Shown: piece by piece, positions 13,855 through 15,821 of the stretch
Layout of the letters: every line of letters starts with the position of its first letter
Position numbering within the stretch: the first letter of the stretch is position 1
DNA from: Burkholderiaceae bacterium
GTDB lineage: Bacteria > Pseudomonadota > Gammaproteobacteria > Burkholderiales > Burkholderiaceae
Direction of reading: 5' to 3'
DNA: 15,821 nucleotides
NCBI GenBank assembly: GCA_030151165.1
Contig: JASLEM010000270.1
Location: 1 to 15,821 of the forward strand
Notes under the pieces: generated by a model
Told to the model about the DNA's origin: nothing
The model's database searches: none
What the model saw: the letters and a program-made list of their open reading frames with translations, nothing else
Program-made: the position numbers and the translations under genes

Positions 13855-14853
13855 ATGACCGATCTCGTCCCCGTTGCGGGCTTCCTGCGCCAGGCCTTCG
13901 AATCCGAGGGGCTGGATTTCGACGACCTGCTGCGCCAGGCCGGCATCGCCGCGACGCCGTTCCACGGCGGCCGCCTGCGGGTCAGCACGAAGCAGTTCTT
14001 CGCGTTGTGGACGGCCGTCGAGGCGAGCGGCGTCCCGGCGGATTTCGGGTTGCGGCTCGTGAGGCAGCCGCTGCCGCAGCAGTTCGACGTCGCGGCCGCG
14101 GCGGCGCTGCATTCGGAGAACCTGGGCGCCGCGCTGGCCAAGCTCTCGCGCTACAAGCGGCTCACCTGCCCGGAGGTGGTGCAGGTCGACCTGGACGACG
14201 ACGAGGCCCGGGTGCAGATCATCTGGCTGAGCGCGGACACGCCGGTGCCGACCTTCCTCGTCGACGCCACCTTCGCGGCGTTGCATCGGCTGGCCGTGCT
14301 GGGAACCGGCCAGCCGATGGCGCCGCTGCGCCTGGAGGTGACGCGGCCGCGCGACCCGGATCGGCTCCTCGCGCGGAATTTCCCGTGTGACGTCGTCCTC
14401 GGCTCGCCGAGCGACGCGCTGGTCTTCCGGCGCGCGGATCTCGCGGTGCCGTTCGGCACGCACAACCCCGATCTGCTGGAACTGCTGGTGCCCGGCCTCG
14501 AGGCGGCCCTGAAGACGCGCACGCGGTCGACCTCGGTGGCCGACCACGTGCGCATGGCGCTGCGCCGCCAGATGCGCGGCAGGCGCCCCAGCATCGACGA
14601 GGTGGCGAGGGAACTGCACGTGAGCCATCGCACCTTGCAACGCCGCCTGGGCGACGAGGGTACGAGCTACCAGCGCTTGCTCGACGAAGTGCGACAGGAC
14701 CTGGCGCGCCGGCTGCTCGTGGAGACCGAACTCGACACCGCCGAGATCGCCTTCGTCCTCGGATTCGAGGAACTGAACTCGTTCACGCGCGCCTTCCACG
14801 GCTGGGAGGGCACGACGCCCAGGAAGTGGCGCAGCGTTCGACTGGCGTCTTGA
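13855..14853 (+). CDS. AraC family regulator, Arabinose_bd-type (second paralogue)
   Basis: 332 aa. Ligand-binding domain with TKQFFALWTAVE near 45-56 and RYKRLTCPEVV at 99-109, at the same positions as in the AraC gene at 7668. The AraC double helix-turn-helix spans about 235-328 (VARELHVSHRTLQRRL, AEIAFVLGFEELNSFTRAF, GTTPRKWR). The start is uncertain: ATG 13855 (MTDLVPVAGFLRQ) matches the paralogue's N-terminus, but an in-frame ATG at 13786 and GTG at 13849 exist and no good Shine-Dalgarno marks any of them. It is divergent from the second SDR with a 227-nt shared upstream region carrying two inverted copies of the 16-bp motif. Likely controls that SDR and itself. Confidence 0.92.
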   Translation: MTDLVPVAGFLRQAFESEGLDFDDLLRQAGIAATPFHGGRLRVSTKQFFALWTAVEASGVPADFGLRLVRQPLPQQFDVAAAAALHSENLGAALAKLSRYKRLTCPEVVQVDLDDDEARVQIIWLSADTPVPTFLVDATFAALHRLAVLGTGQPMAPLRLEVTRPRDPDRLLARNFPCDVVLGSPSDALVFRRADLAVPFGTHNPDLLELLVPGLEAALKTRTRSTSVADHVRMALRRQMRGRRPSIDEVARELHVSHRTLQRRLGDEGTSYQRLLDEVRQDLARRLLVETELDTAEIAFVLGFEELNSFTRAFHGWEGTTPRKWRSVRLAS

Positions 14854-15787
<934 letters not shown>

Positions 15788-15821
15788 TGAAATTCGTTCT
15801 GTTGGCGGACCGTCACCTGCG

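Noticed and set aside
12288..14141. 617-codon open frame on the minus strand across the FAH and second SDR genes
   Set aside because: Covers two genes in wrong frames, low-complexity composition, no domain.

Overview
The window is GC-rich and gene-dense and reads as an accessory metabolic and regulatory segment of a beta-proteobacterial, most likely Burkholderiales, chromosome. The evidence is the split pntAA/pntAB/pntB transhydrogenase and the EF-G N-terminus at 15091, whose [22 protein letters not shown] and TIEVERSMR segments look like Burkholderiales EF-G. The genus is not resolved. No tRNA, rRNA, CRISPR array, IS element or phage gene was recognised.

Left block (1-5053, minus strand). 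A possible six-gene run, read right to left: a short-chain dehydrogenase (SDR), a DJ-1/PfpI protein with a Sec signal peptide, a second DJ-1/PfpI copy without one, then pntAA, pntAB and pntB (cut by the window edge). Gaps are about 40-110 nt, and pntAB/pntB overlap by ATGA. A promoter-like TTGAGG-17-TACAGT lies just upstream of the SDR. A GlxA-type regulator, which itself carries a DJ-1/PfpI domain before an AraC helix-turn-helix, is divergent and is the natural candidate controller. The set suggests aldehyde or electrophile handling tied to NADPH supply.

Middle block (6267-9567). A cis-3-chloroacrylic acid dehalogenase (cis-CaaD)-like tautomerase with all six textbook active-site residues is divergent from a MarR regulator. 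Palindromic operator candidates lie between them. An AraC regulator with an SDR 22 nt downstream follows.

Right block (9700-14853). A TetR regulator, then a LysR regulator divergent from a malonate-semialdehyde-decarboxylase-like tautomerase and a fumarylacetoacetate-hydrolase-family enzyme, with two tandem LysR boxes between them. Next comes a second SDR/AraC pair, paralogous to the first but arranged divergently. A 16-bp motif recurs upstream of both AraC genes and, inverted, upstream of the second SDR.

Right end (14854-15821). An EF-G gene begins in the plus direction but loses homology after residue 104, where it meets, tail to tail, the start of a different EF-G on the minus strand. The join has about 8 bp of microhomology and there is a 1-nt frameshift nearby. 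This looks like a chimeric contig end, so sequence after about 15400 should not be attributed to this chromosome without checking.

Overall, six transcription regulators of five families (GlxA/AraC, MarR, AraC x2, TetR, LysR) control a handful of SDR, DJ-1, tautomerase and FAH enzymes. Each small enzyme set sits beside its own regulator.
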